A stretch of DNA of 64,000 nucleotides from Desmodus rotundus (lineage: Eukaryota; Chordata; Mammalia; Chiroptera; Phyllostomidae), in contig NC_071395.1 in NCBI RefSeq assembly GCF_022682495.2, positions 57,427,242-57,491,241 of the forward strand, in the 5' to 3' direction. The translations under genes and the position numbers were made by a program. How positions within the stretch are numbered: the stretch's first letter is position 1; each line of letters opens with the position of its first letter. The notes below the pieces were generated by a model. The model worked only from the letters and a program-made list of their open reading frames with translations. It was not told where the DNA came from and made no database searches. Shown piece after piece: positions 46,969 through 58,647 of this stretch.

Positions 46969-47186
46969 AGCCCCAGCTGGTGTGGCTCAGTGGATTGAAT
47001 GCCAGCCTTCAAACCAAAGGGTCACCGGTTTGATTCCCAGTCAGGACACATGCCTGGGTTGTGGGCCAGGTCCCCTGTAGGAGGTGCATAAGAGGCAACC
47101 ACACATTAATGTTTCCTTCCCTCTCTTTCTCCCTCCCTTCCTCTCTCTCTAAAAATAAATAAATAAAAATCTTTAAAAACAAAAAC
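46969..47186 (+). mobile_element. VES-type bat SINE, complete
   Basis: The element has a tRNA-derived head with A box TGGCTCAGTGG (46,983-46,993) and B box GGTTTGATTCC (47,027-47,037), the internal RNA polymerase III promoter. It continues with 'gtcaggacacatgcctggg', 'gaggcaaccacacattaat', a CT-rich stretch and an A-rich tail of 'aaataaat' units. The 14-bp flanking duplication and TT/AAAA site show L1-machinery insertion. Low divergence between promoter boxes and the canonical forms indicates a comparatively recent copy. Confidence 0.9.
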
Positions 47187-47200
47187 AAAAACATTATTCT

Positions 47201-47729
47201 GACAAGGGCTCTATGAGCCTTACCAGACCACAGAAGGGTGAGGAGGAGGCAGACCAGCAAATGGGCGTGGCGAGGCCTTGATGGGGGGTGGCCAGGAGAG
47301 CTTCTAGCAGATGCCAGGCACAGGGCAGCTGCCCATGGACGCTCCCTCAGCACATCACACCCAGGACTGTCTCGAGCCTTGGTGCACTCCCACCCCCAGA
47401 GGCTTTTTAGGTTCAACTGCAGTCAAGACAACTAACTGGTCCCTCCTTGTCCTGAGACAGGACTGTTCTTAGCATAGTCAGAGCTGACCTGGGCATGAAT
47501 GGATGTTCTCCAAGGGCTCTTGCCCAGGTCCACAAGATGGAGAGCAGGGCAGGCGGGCCAGAGCCAGAGCCAGGGGGGCAACAGAGGCATGAGGCAGTGG
47601 TGAAGGCAGGGGGCCCACTGCTCCCCAATGACAGCAGTCTGGCTTTCCCCTGGGACCCCAGCTATTCCCCTCAGGCTCCCTGTACTTCACACCATGGACT
47701 CTACCCCTGGAACCAGTGGTCACGTGGCC
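47201..47729. other. Single-copy DNA, no gene recognised
   Basis: Starts with the tail-side flank of the SINE. GC-rich sequence without repeat or coding signature follows. Confidence 0.35.
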
Positions 47730-47900
47730 AGGTCTGGCCCATCGAAGCCCTGCTTGCTGCCCTGGCCACAGGGATTCACTCAAAGACTGACCCATGACCC
47801 GGCCTGGGCCAGTGAGAACTAGCCTTGGCCTCTTGCTGAAACCTGAGAGAACAGGAAGCTCTTTCTGCTGGGCTGGCAGGTGAGCCTGTGGCCTCTCACA
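47730..47900 (+). repeat. Ancient interspersed repeat fragment, family not assigned
   Basis: The text 'gacccatgacccggcctggg' with 'ccagtgagaactagccttgg' and 'tttctgctgggctggcagg' resembles an old mammalian repeat with 'gtgacccaagccaggccaat' units, similar to 57,765-57,905. Naming needs a library search. Confidence 0.35.
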
Positions 47901-48417
47901 GAGAGTGGCTGCTGAGGCCAGGCCAGGGGGAGGGAGGCAGGGATGGAGCAGGGCAGGAGGCCTGAGCATCCCCTTTGGCCCAAGCCAGTTTGCACTACAT
48001 TTCCTGTCCCTCACAGTGGCAGGTGTCTGGACATGGGGACAGAAGTCCGGGAGGGACATGGTGACAGGCTCCAGCTGCACAGGTGACGGTAAAAGGACAG
48101 GAACAAGTCCCCCACAACCTCTGGGTTGCACCCTCCAGATTCACAACCAAGGGAGGAATTAGGGGATGGGCTCTCCCTCCAGAGATGTTGGAGGAAGAGC
48201 CATACGCTTCCCTTTCCCTGGCCAGCTGCTCTGGACAGCTCTCTACCCCAAAGGCTGCTGCTGTCCTGTAAAGTCCACTCACCACACAGGCCTGTGTCTC
48301 CCCTCCCCCACTGGCCTGCCAACAGGGCTCTCCTCTGCCCTTCTAGGCTATAAATCTTTTCCATATCCTAGCTAACTGTGTGCCGGTACAGTACAGTGGA
48401 AGAATATGATGGAAGAA
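47901..48417. other. Single-copy DNA, no gene recognised
   Basis: No repeat family and no domain-bearing frame. Confidence 0.35.
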
Positions 48418-48462
48418 CCAGCGTGCGCATGTGTGCGTGTGCGTGTGCGTGTACGCGTCCAC
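48418..48462 (+). repeat. Alternating GTGCGT microsatellite (Z-DNA candidate)
   Basis: Purine-pyrimidine alternation (gtgcgcatgtgtgcgtgtgc and on) over about 40 bases, with several CpG steps, is the composition most prone to left-handed Z-DNA. Confidence 0.75.
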
Positions 48463-48809
48463 CCCCAGCCCTGCAAGCAGGCGGGACCCAAGGAAAGGAC
48501 ACAGGACCCTCGGCCACTGCCCCTGTGTCCTGACAGGCTCTCAGTGATGTCAGCAGCTCTGGGCTTCATCCAGTCAACATCTGTTCTCCTTCTTCTGACC
48601 CAGGAATTCCATTTCAGAACAGTCACGGCCTCATCTGGCACCCGGTCTCAAGCCAGTTATGGGCTACCCAGAGCCCGCCTACTCCCAGCCCTGCCTGCCC
48701 ACACCCTCACCCAGCCCCAGCCCAGCCACGGAGTGATCAGCAGTGACTCACAGCTGCACTGCACTTCATCTGTCTCTGAGCAGGGCCAGGAGGAAAATAT
48801 TGCCTCATA

Positions 48810-48910
48810 ATAAGAAGGGCTATTCGCTACCAAGTGCTGGCCACAAGCCTTCATGTCATCCTCATCACAACCACCTTTCACAGGGGAGGGGCAGGAGGAG
48901 CCCACCTCAA
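48810..48910 (-). mobile_element. MIR SINE relic
   Basis: The text 'accaagtgctggccacaag' and 'cttcatgtcatcctcatcac', then 'aaccacctttcacaggggag', is the reverse-strand MIR pattern. Confidence 0.5.
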
Positions 48911-51900
48911 TAGAAGAGAAACTCTCAGGTAGTGATGCAGGGGCCACGCAGGAAATGCAAGGTTGGGCGGCAGGCTGGGGCGGTCATAGGGAGCTGTGGG
49001 GGCCTCTGGGGTTTCCTGTCCCTACTCAGGGACAGGCCTCAGGGCTCTCCCGGGTTCTCAAGGGAAGCTGGGTATCTGGACTTGTGCAAGACGGTTGTCA
49101 AACCCTGGGAGGGCCAAACAAAATTCCTGTGTGGGTGGACGTGGCGCCAAGCCCACCAGTTTGCAGACTCCACCCTGCACGAGGAGCACACAAGTCCAGA
49201 AAGGACTTCATTGGTAAGGGGCAAGGCAGGGACTCAAACGGGATCGTGCAGTTCAAACTCATTCAGAGCTTCAGCTGAAACCAATGGACCTGCCTGCCAG
49301 CCTTCCTATGAAAGGGTCTCCCTGAGCCACACCCCTGCTGAGACTCAGGGCAGTCTCTGGGAGATAGCCACGTTCCGTTTACCTTGCTGCCAGCCTGCAT
49401 GTGCCCATGTATACTGCTCCCCCAAGGCAGAGGACACCTGGCAGGCCACAGGGCTGAGCGAGTCTCCCTGACTTAGTGGGGGCCTGCCAGTCACTGCTAC
49501 CACCCCCCACAAAATACCACATATGCCCGCCCTTGGTCAAGAGCCAGCCAATGCAACAGAGCTGGGAGCGAAGCTGCCCCACTGTGGGCGAGTGAAGACC
49601 AGAGAGGCTCTAAGGTAGAGTCGGCTCTGGGTCTCCTGCCAGCAGCAGTCACAGAAGGAGAAGCAGGCCTGGGTGTAGTTTCCCTTAGGTGGTGGTGGCC
49701 CGAGGCTCAGAAGACATGGTGTGACTCCATACAAAATCACTAAATTCAACTTGACACTCTCACCAATGTAGCAAGACACAAAGTTGATGTATATTGAAAA
49801 AAAAGACACATGAATATTAGGAATTGCAGAACACAATTGTATACTCCACAATACCCCCCAAAACCCACAATAACAGAAAAAATAAGTTCATGAAACGCTC
49901 AGATGCAAACGAAACATAGAAATGGGCATGTTTGGGAACACACACACGGAAGCGTACAAGCACGAGGTGTGCTCAGAAGGGTGTTCTGCCACCGTCGGAG
50001 GTCTGCACTCCTGCCGCCACAGTACTGGAAGGCGGACTCTGTTGAAGCAACGAGGAGGTGCAGAGCGGCCAGGGTGGGCTGGGCTTGCCTGGTCTACAGA
50101 GTGTCCACATTTAGCTGCACTTGTGCACACACATGTGGGAGTGGCACCAACGTGCTGTTTTGGGGTCTGTTTGATCTCTGGGAATGAAGAGTGTAAACTT
50201 TGGGAACACTGTTCGCCTGGAATGGTCGGGCTGCCAGCAGTCCAAGGACATGGCCACCTGCTCCACTGAGGTGAAGTGTTTGTTCCTAGATTCTCAAATA
50301 ACCTACCATAAAATACAATGGAAAGGTCCTCGTCACGATGGCAATAACATCTAAAACAATGAGTAACAAACCTATTGGGATGTATTTTAAAAGATGAAAA
50401 CCAATGTTCTTCCTCCTCCGAGAAAACCAGGCATCAGGAGGCAGCAGTTCTCCTAGTGGCAGCGGCAGCGGCCTGCCTGCCGCACCCGGGACTCCTCTGG
50501 GCATGGCCGTGCAGCCAGAACAAGGAGCCTCTTACGGTCCGGTGTAAGGCCATAAGAGAACAAAACCCATTTGGAAAATGAACAAAAATGGCCAAAACAT
50601 TCTTTTTTAAAGAATGTATCATTAAGCAACAAAAATTAAAAAGTCTACTGCTGGTTTAAAAAAAGACACACACACAGAGGTCAGAAAGAAACCAGACCTC
50701 CTCCATGAACTTCGCAGATGAGGGAACACACATCCCAAACTCACGAGAAAGGGTGAACCAGTGAGTGAATGGCGCACAGAGTGATCATCTAGGAAAAAGC
50801 AAACACTTAGAATCAACACCTTTGACAGTACAGTGAACACACTTCACTTGAATTAAAGGAGTTACATACTAAAAAATCAAATCCAAAAAAATTGACACAT
50901 ATAATGTAGTACTTCTTTGAAAGGCTCATTAGTTTCTAAAGCCTAAGGAAACAGAAGAGACCAACTGGAGAGGCCTGGCAGCAAGGCAAACCGCAAAGGG
51001 GAGGCAGAATGTGAATCCACCCAAGCTAACAAAGGGTTAATGTCCAGGCCCTCTGAGGACCAGTTGGCTGGGGTTGGGGAGAGGGCAGCAACCACCAGTT
51101 ATCACAGAAACCTGATAGGGTTGAGTTTCAGCAGCCAGAGGAGTGCACCTTCCCATATCATTAGCCCAAAGTGATGCCCAGGACATGCCCAGGACGGAGG
51201 GCTCCAGGCCAAGTCAGCTGCAGTGGCTGCTGTGTGGGGAGCCAGGCCCACAAGAACTGGGGGACCCCTGCAGGTCCCTGAGCCCCAGAAGCCAATCAGG
51301 ACAGGCCGACCCCGGGACTGTGGTCTGCCCTCCCTGACCACACCTAGTCACAGGGCACTCACCTAAGCCACTGTAGCCGCCCTCCACACAGCCAGCTGCC
51401 TCGCTGCCACTGCCTCGGGCTTTTGTTCCTGTGCTGCACACCCTGAGGACCTGGGAGGCACTCAGAGCTCAATGTAGCAGCACGACCTTGACAGCTGGCC
51501 CAGCCTTCTGGCCCTCCTGTGCCCTTCATCCTCCAGCCAGCTTTGGCCGCCCTCTGCCCTCCATCCATCTACTCCCTGACACTGAACAGAGGCTGGCCTC
51601 ATTCCTCCGTGCCCCTATGCCCTTGTGCAGGAAGGCACAGCAGGCTGGGCCAACCAGCCTCCCCATAATGACAGCCAGTGAGGCCCTGGGCGCCCCACCA
51701 TCAGAACCGGCACCCAAAGGCCAGGCTGAAGTGGGGGCTACTCTGGCAGAACAGTGGTGCAGGCCTCCACCTTGTTGACTGGGAAGTGTACCAAGAATCA
51801 GCCACCAAGGAGGGGAGAAACTCTCCCCTGGCCCCCACAGCGATGAGCCCTGCTGGTGTGGAGGGTGTGAGGGGTGTGGGGGTGATGTCTACCCTGAGGC

Positions 51901-52184
51901 AGCAGAAGTTCAGGGGAGCTCCAGCTGCAGTAGAAGGAGCCCGGGTCTGGGCTCAGTGTGTGCTGGGGGAGGTCATGGCCCCTTTCGGAGCCCAGATTTC
52001 CCCCAGTTCAGGGGGATGATGCCACTTGTTCCCAGTGGGGGCTCTGAGTGTCACAGGAGGGGCTGTGTGAACAGGAAAGTGCAGGCGCAACTTGGGCAGA
52101 GTGTGTGGCCAGAAGTGAAGAGTCTAATATCCAGGAAGCATCACTGAGAGTCCCAACTAACAAAGAGGGGGTCCCTCACATTGG
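48911..52184. other. Single-copy DNA, no gene recognised
   Basis: GC-rich parts alternate with AT-richer ones (49,730-49,910; 50,280-50,400; 50,580-50,940). The AT-rich parts could be very old L1 remnants but are too diverged to call. Frames of up to 179 codons lack motifs. Confidence 0.35.
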
Positions 52185-52345
52185 GAAAGAAGGGAGGACA
52201 GAGGGGAGGGACAGGGGAAAGGGAGGGAAAGGCAGGGGAGAGAAACAGAGGTCAGGGGAGAGGGAGGAGGGGAGGCAGGCAGAAGGGGAGACAGGAGAAG
52301 GAGGAGGAGGAAGGCCATGGGAGGAATGGAAAGGGAGGGCTGAGC
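52185..52345 (+). repeat. Polypurine GGGA-rich tract
   Basis: About 160 bases of almost pure G and A in 'gggaaagggagg' and 'ggaggagg' blocks, with G-quadruplex and triplex potential. The glycine/arginine/glutamate-rich frame through it reflects composition. Confidence 0.78.
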
Positions 52346-53904
52346 TAGGACCCAGCACAGCCCCAACAGCCACCCTGTCCTCCAGTGACAGCTGTCCCTG
52401 GAGCTGCATTTGGGGACTGCTCAGGAAACACAGAGCCTCCCTGTCCGCTGAGCTGGGCCTGGGCCTAGACCTCTCCCCACTCTGTGTGCGCTGCACACGG
52501 GGGTCTCAGACCTATGCACTCAGGACCCCAGAACAGTGGCTTGGAGCTGCGCAGGTCTGGGGTCTGGCTGGGGGCATCGAGGAGCACCCAGGAAGACGCT
52601 GCCCCTGCCCCAGCCCCGCCAGACAGGGCTTGCAGAGTCAGTGCACAGTGCCCACTGAGTTCCTGGCACAGCTTTGTGAATAGCCAGCCTTGGGGACCTC
52701 CATGCAAGGGGGCTGCCCTCCCGCTGGCAGGTCTGAATTTCTAGGAGGACCAGAGGACAGAGAGGGTCAGTGCAGCTCCCCAGTCCCAGGCTGCCCGGAG
52801 GCCTGGTCGTCCCTCTGGTCAGCATACCCTGCCACCCTCATCCTCCTGTGACATTCTTTTGGACGGTGGCCAGCCAGCCTTATTCTTCTCCACTCCTTGA
52901 AGGGCATGCATGCCCTTGAGGCTGGCCATGCTGCAACTGGGGAATCTAAGGGTCACAGGCCAGCCAGAGGGAGCCAGACCCCGAGCTTGGTTCTGTCAGA
53001 CCTCAAGCCTCATGACCTTTCTCGAAGTCAGTGGGGGCCCACCTGCTGTGTGTGAGGCTGTCCCAGGCAGCTCTTAAAAAACAGAGACCTCGGGTTCCCT
53101 CCAGGTGTGAAGAACCGGACCCTCCTGGGATGGGGCCCAGGCTCAGGCATCATATGAAGCTGCCCAAGCCCATGTCTCTCTGCAGGCAGACAGACTGGCA
53201 GTACCGGCTGCTGGACGGGCCACAGAAGTATGCAGAATTAAGGCACTAGTGAGACATGGGGGCCTGGGTGGGCAGGCCCAGGCCTCATGAGGGGCCCAGT
53301 GTCTGAAAGACTCAGAAGGGGGCTGGATCAGGGGGTCTCCCCATGGGAGAGACTCACAGAGACCTGGCTCCTCAAGGGCCAGCTCCCTCCCATGGTGGCC
53401 CCTGTCCTGTGGAAGCCACTGCAGAGCTACCAGGGCAGCCTCTTCCAGCTTCCTAAACACAGCTCCCCACCCCCACCAGTGCTTCCTGTGAGGGGTCCCA
53501 CAGCTGTAAACTTGGAGGGCAGCAGAGGCTGGCTTGCCTTCTGGGGCCAGCAAGCCAGCAACTGAGAGGCTCTGAGGCCCAGATCAGTGGGAGACGCAGC
53601 ACCCAGGGAATTATAAGGCCTTTGGCTTTGGGGGGCAGCAGGGTGGTGTGGGCTGTTAAGACACATTTTATCTAGATTTTACTTCCTTTGCTGATAAAAA
53701 TGGGATCTCAGAAAGCTGGGATTCAGAGGATCTTGCCTTCACACAAAACCCATCTTGGTCCACTAGCAAGCATTACATTAAGCGAAGGAACGCTGGGCGC
53801 CCCCACCAGAGCTGGGCGCAGACGCAGATGCAGAGCCACTGCTGTTACGTAACATTACTCTGAAGGGTCTATACTGTGCAGATTGGAAATGAGGCTCCAA
53901 AATC
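52346..53904. other. Single-copy GC-rich DNA, no gene recognised
   Basis: No repeat family is recognised. Frames on both strands lack domains. Confidence 0.35.
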
Positions 53905-54370
53905 ATCATCGCCTCAGACTGTCCAAGTCTATGCCTGAAACCCCAAGGGGATCCACAAAGACATATTGGAATTAATGAGTTCAATCAAGCAGCTTGATAA
54001 AAGACGATTATATAAAAATCAATAGCCTTCCTGTGCAGTAGCAATACATGGAAACGATTCAATTCACAATGGCAAAAAGAAAAAAAAAATCCTTGAAATG
54101 ACCCTGATTAAAAACAATGGGTATCCTGTATAAAAAATGTATAATACCTCACTAGCAGCAACAAAACAGGATTAAATCTATTGAAAAAACACCACGATCC
54201 TGGCCAGTACTGTGAATTATGTTGATCCCTGCTTTTAATTGGTTTCTAAATTTAATTTAATGTCAGTTAGATTCACAAGGGATCTTTTTAACCTAACAAA
54301 ACAATTCTAAAATTCAATCGAAAGAATAAACAGATGTGACCAGCCAACAAAATTCTGCAAAAGAGTAACA
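53905..54370 (+). mobile_element. Old L1 ORF2 fragment
   Basis: A diverged ORF2 segment: 'gaattaatgagttcaatcaa' (the L1 'ELINEFSK' region), 'aaaatcaatagccttcctgt', 'caattcacaatggcaaaaag', and later 'acaattctaaaattcaatcg'. Frames are broken. Confidence 0.6.
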
Positions 54371-54599
54371 GCAAAAGGGGCAGCGTTCAGCCACGTCTCA
54401 AAGCAGCTCTGCCCCACAGAAGTGGGGTGTGGGCTTCATGTGTCACCACGTTAAAAAGAGAAAAAAAACAGGTGAAATTATTTCAGCAATACATCTTATT
54501 TAACCTAACATAGCCAAAACATTATGATTTCAGCCTATAATCAACACTTTAAAATTATCAATAAAACATTCTCTCTTTTTTGTAGTACCATAACTCTTT

Positions 54600-54745
54600 G
54601 AAATCTGGTGTGTATTTTCGCTCAGAGCACCTCTCAGTTCAGACTCGCCACGTTCCTGGTACTTGGCAGCCTCATGTGGCTGAAGCTGCCGCCACAGCAG
54701 ATAGCACAGCAGATAAAGTATTGGCTGCGTACAGCTCTGAAGCAC
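54600..54745 (+). mobile_element. Possible hAT-Charlie MITE relic
   Basis: The segment with 'agactcgccacgttcctggt', 'cagcctcatgtggctgaag' and 'gcagatagcacagcagata' resembles a short hAT element whose usual text has 'catgtggctagtggct'. Ends cannot be fixed. Confidence 0.35.
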
Positions 54746-54851
54746 TCCTGATGAACAAAGTGCAAGTTCAAGAACAGACAGAAAAATAAAATCTATCCGT
54801 GATATTGCTTAACCTGACTGGAGATGAGATGTGGCATAATACGTTTTTTAT

Positions 54852-55115
54852 ACACAGCTGATCCCTGAAGAACATGGATTTGAACTGTGTGCGTCCACTT
54901 ATATGCGGTTTTTTTTCTATTGGCCCTTGCAGTTCAATGGACCTTCTCAGTGCAACTGACCCACGCAGCTGAAACCTGCATTGGTCCAAGGTGAGCTGGG
55001 GGATCTGCATGTGCCGAGAGCCAAGGGAAGTCATGCAGAGATTTTTCAACTGCATGAGCAGTGGGCGCCCCAGTCCCCACATTGTTCGTGTCCTAATCAT
55101 TCACAACTCTTGAGC
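54852..55115 (+). mobile_element. MER2-like Tigger DNA transposon relic
   Basis: It opens 'agctgatccctgaagaacat' with 'ggatttgaactgtgtgcgtc' and 'cacttatatgcgg', and closes near 'tttttcaactgcatgagcag' and 'ccccacattgttcgtgt'. These fit a diverged MER2/Tigger2 terminal inverted repeat and interior. It encodes no transposase. Confidence 0.68.
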
Positions 55116-55969
55116 CACTTTTGATCACGCCTCCAGAAGCTGCGTCCCAATCAGACTGGCCACTACTGAGCCCTAGACCAAGCCTGCAGGGAACAAACAC
55201 ACACCTTATTTGCCATGTGCTCTCAATCCCACTTTCAAAGGAGAAATACCCTTGAGTGTGCTGCTACCGTGGCGGGCCAGGGTTCATCCCTCCAGCTTGA
55301 GCGGCCAGCCTCTGCCACTGCACTGCCTCCTAGCTGGGAGTGTCATGTTGGTTCTGACAGCCCCAAACTCATTTGTAACATTGTAGTAATAATGATGACA
55401 ACACTGCATGTCCAGGACTCTGGGCTGTACACACGTCACACGTTTACCACCTGAACTCAGGATGGAGTCAGCGGGCCTCACCTCTGCCACCAGCCGGCAG
55501 CTGGCAGCCATCGCCGGGTGGCAGGCACTGCCTGGAACGCACAGGCCCAGCTGCAGCATCTTGTGCTGCCTCCTTCCCTCGAGTTATGTGCAGGGTCGGC
55601 ACTTCTTGTGTTGGGACCCTTGCCACTCAAATGTCTTTGGAAAGTCACACTGTGGATGGCAAATGTACAGGAAGGCATGGGGACAGCAGCGTGTGTGGCT
55701 TTGTCATCAGTGAGCACTGTCCTAGAGGAATGACTGTGACTCTCTACTTCACCAAAGTCAGGAGGACACCCAGGAGTGGGTGAAGCCAGTCACACACCAA
55801 GGAGGCCAAGCGAGTGAGCAGGGCAGAAGTGGACCACTGCCCCCAGCAACCAGAGGCAGGTAGCTGGGGCTGATGCCTGGAGGGACTGCAGCAAGATTTA
55901 ATTGGCAACGTCCCCTCTTTCTTGGTGTGTCCTATCACCGACGGCCCCTCAGATCCAAAGAAATGTAGA
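55116..55969. other. Single-copy DNA, no gene recognised
   Basis: No repeat family and no recognisable coding motif. Confidence 0.35.
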
Positions 55970-56175
55970 AATGGCCACCATTTCCCAAACCCTGGCCTGG
56001 GGCTAAGGGCTTGTCATGCACCCATCCTTCCGACACCCAGTGAGGTGGGTGTGGACAGACACCCCCTTTACAATCAGTGCAGTAGGCCCTTGTCCAGGTT
56101 ACCCAGCTGTGTGGGGCAGAGCTGACAGAGTGATGCGCCAGCTTCCAGCCTACACTAAGTCCACTGCTCACCGAG
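55970..56175 (-). mobile_element. MIR SINE relic
   Basis: The plus strand reads 'cagtgaggtgggtgtggaca', 'cctttacaatcagtgcagta' and 'cttgtccaggttacccagct', the reverse complement of the MIR core and 3' part. Confidence 0.68.
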
Positions 56176-56596
56176 CTCATCACTGAACCACGCAGGGTCA
56201 GGCCAAGCAGTGCTGAGCCTGCCTGGCCCCTCGGAACTGCCTGAGCCTGGAGTCCTGGGTGCCAGTTTCTGCTGCCTCTGAGCAGAAGCGCCTCACTCCA
56301 CAGGCCTGGAGTAGACGTGCAGTGTAATTGAAATTCACAACAAGCTCAAAGAGCTGGCTCCAGGTTTGGTAATAACTTCTCCATATTAATGACAACACCG
56401 CAGACCCCATGGGCAGCTGACATTTAATACGAAGCCTACACAGCAAAGCCAGAGGCTCCTACCTGGGCCCTCCCTTTCCAGAGTGCCTGCCGTGGGCAGT
56501 CCAAGGCAGTACCAAGATTCAGAGGACTGAGATCTTCCTCTCCCCTCAGTACCTCCACTCCACCTGAGTCCCCTCCTCCGCAGGAAACCCCTGCCA
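56176..56596. other. Single-copy DNA with possible conserved non-coding block
   Basis: Positions 56,318-56,410 are AT-richer than their surroundings. They contain 'gtgtaattgaaattcacaac' and 'ctccatattaatgacaac', a motif mix seen in conserved enhancers. The remainder is unremarkable. Confidence 0.25.
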
Positions 56597-56846
56597 AGAA
56601 CACACATGCGCACACACACCAGAATGCACATGCTCAAACACACACATACACACACCTACACAAGACACACATGTGCACTCACATACTTGTTCAAATGCAT
56701 CCTCACATGAACTCACAAGTCCCACATACAGATATGCATGTATACACCCACACTTATGTGCATACATTTACCTGCATGCACACATTTTCACATACATCTC
56801 CTCCCCCCATGTACAGATGCACGAACATGCACACACACTCACCTGT
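56597..56846 (+). repeat. Imperfect CA-rich tract
   Basis: About 250 bases of 'cacacacat' and 'catgcacaca' repeats with AT interruptions. CA is on the plus strand, as in the other three tracts. Confidence 0.86.
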
Positions 56847-57764
56847 GCCTGCAGCCTGGCAGGTTCTGGCAGCAGCAGCACAGAATGCCCCAGCCCCAGC
56901 AGTCTGAGCTGGGAAGGGCAGTGTGGATAACACAGGGCATCTGCCCACCCACCAAACAGACCCAGGGTCCCAACAGAGCCCCCCCCCCGACACCTGCCAC
57001 TGTAGACCTCAGAGAGCAGAGTAGGAGGCCCGGCCCCAGCTCAGGCTACCATCATGCACCAAAGCCACCCTCGATGCTGAGCACCCAAGGAGCTCTGGGC
57101 AAATGCCCCGCAATGGCTGTGGCACTAGTGGTCCTCACAGGCCTGGGTGGGGACTGGGTCTTCCCCACTGCACAGCTAACCCTGAGCAGAGGTCTTTACT
57201 TGCTAAGGACTGGGGACACTGGGGTGCAGGCAGCCAAGGCTGGCCATGGGGCAGGAGGATTCTGAAACTTGCCAACATCTGAATGAGCAGCATCGTTCAC
57301 TCAGTAATCAGCTCCAGGAACACAGGGCCCCACAGCAGATCAGGGCGGAGGGCAGGAAGCTGACAGGGGTTGGCCCCAGAAAAGCTGGCTGCCCTGCACC
57401 CAGACTTACAGGCCAGCAACTGACAATGCTGGCCTTCCTGAGGGGTCGAGTCGTATTCCACAGTGCTCCACCCTGGAGGATTCTACGGGGAAAGGTGACC
57501 TGACACACTGAAAGCCTACAGATCTGAGTAACGGTGGGCATCTGGGTTTCCTCATCTGTAAAACGGGGACTACAGGGGGTGGCTCCTAGGACATCTGCAG
57601 GGATGGGGCACATGTTGTGGGCTCAGATAGAAGGTGCACACAATGACCCCCTGACTGCCTCCTCTGCAGGGAGAGCAGTGGCTTCCATGGGTCCCCAGGT
57701 ACCTCTGGGCAGGGCCCTGACTGGCAGAGCAGCCTGGAGGTGAGGAGCCAGTGCCTCTCCTTCC
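56847..57764. other. Single-copy GC-rich DNA, no gene recognised
   Basis: A MIR-like 'tttcctcatctgtaaaacgg' lies at 57,547-57,566. No other feature is recognised. Confidence 0.4.
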
Positions 57765-57905
57765 TGGGTTAGGGATGGACATGTGACTCAAGCCATAACC
57801 AATCAGCACATCACATCCCTAGGCCACAGTGACTGGCTATAGAAAGGTTTTGTGACTTTCTCCTGTCCAATCAGAGTGAAGCTCAGTACCGCAACCAGGG
57901 CTACC
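57765..57905 (+). repeat. Ancient interspersed repeat with two CCAATCAG blocks, family not assigned
   Basis: The text 'catgtgactcaagccataac' is followed by 'caatcagcacatcacatcc', and later by 'ctgtccaatcagagtgaagc'. This resembles an old mammalian repeat known for such tandem phrases. Confidence 0.35.
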
Positions 57906-58094
57906 AAATAACAGACTGTTTCTGGTTGTCACCGGGCTGTGCCTAGGTGTCTGAGTGGTGTGGAGGCACCCATAGGCACTGGCCCCAGGGGCCGGTCACA
58001 CGGGGTGGGGGGGGTGGAGGAGCTGGGCCATCGAGGTTCCAGGGACACCAACCCATCCCGTAATTATTCACCCAGCCCCGGGAGTCCTCAGATG
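57906..58094. other. Single-copy GC-rich DNA
   Basis: No recognisable feature. Confidence 0.3.
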
Positions 58095-58305
58095 CCTTTT
58101 TGTATTGTGGTAAAAATGCACATAAAATTTACCATCTTCGCCATTTTCATAACATTGTGCAACCATCACCACCATCCATCTCTGGACCTCTTGGAAAACA
58201 AACTCAGTGCTCAGTAAACACTAATTCCCCATGCCCCAGCCCCCGCACCCACCACCCCACTGCCTGTCTCTATGATTTTCAACTCCTCCAAGGGCCTTCA
58301 ATGTC
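58095..58305 (-). mobile_element. Old L1 3' UTR fragment
   Basis: The plus strand reads 'ttgtggtaaaaatgcacata', 'aaatttaccatcttcgccat', 'gtgcaaccatcaccaccatc' and 'ctgtctctatgattttcaac', the reverse-complement signature of old L1M 3' UTRs. Confidence 0.88.
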
Positions 58306-58647
58306 TTATTCGTTTAAGAGCTGAGACCATGGATCTCAGACCATGAATGCCAGTCTGCATGGCTGCCATGAGCCAGGACTGGCACAGGCTGCTGCTGGGC
58401 CTCCAGAGCGCAAACCTCAGACTGGGCAGCCTCTACCATGGTGGCCGCTGGCTGTGCACACCTTTTCCTGCCCCACAGGGAAGAGCCCCTGGAAAGCCCC
58501 TTTTCCCCCACAAAATCACCCCTAGTCAGAGGGGGTGGCGAGGTCAGCCAGGAGGTTGAGGATACCCTGGAAGAGTGTGGGGGGGTGGCCATGATAAAGT
58601 GAGGCTGGATTCTCAGCAAGTTCCTGTTGACCCCAAGAATGAAAGTG
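58306..58647. other. Single-copy DNA, no gene recognised
   Basis: No recognisable feature. A minus-strand frame of 122 codons lacks motifs. Confidence 0.3.

Noticed and set aside
46983..47037. tRNA-like A and B boxes suggesting a tRNA gene
   Set aside because: The boxes belong to the head of a VES SINE with a flanking duplication and A-rich tail; no tRNA cloverleaf is completed.
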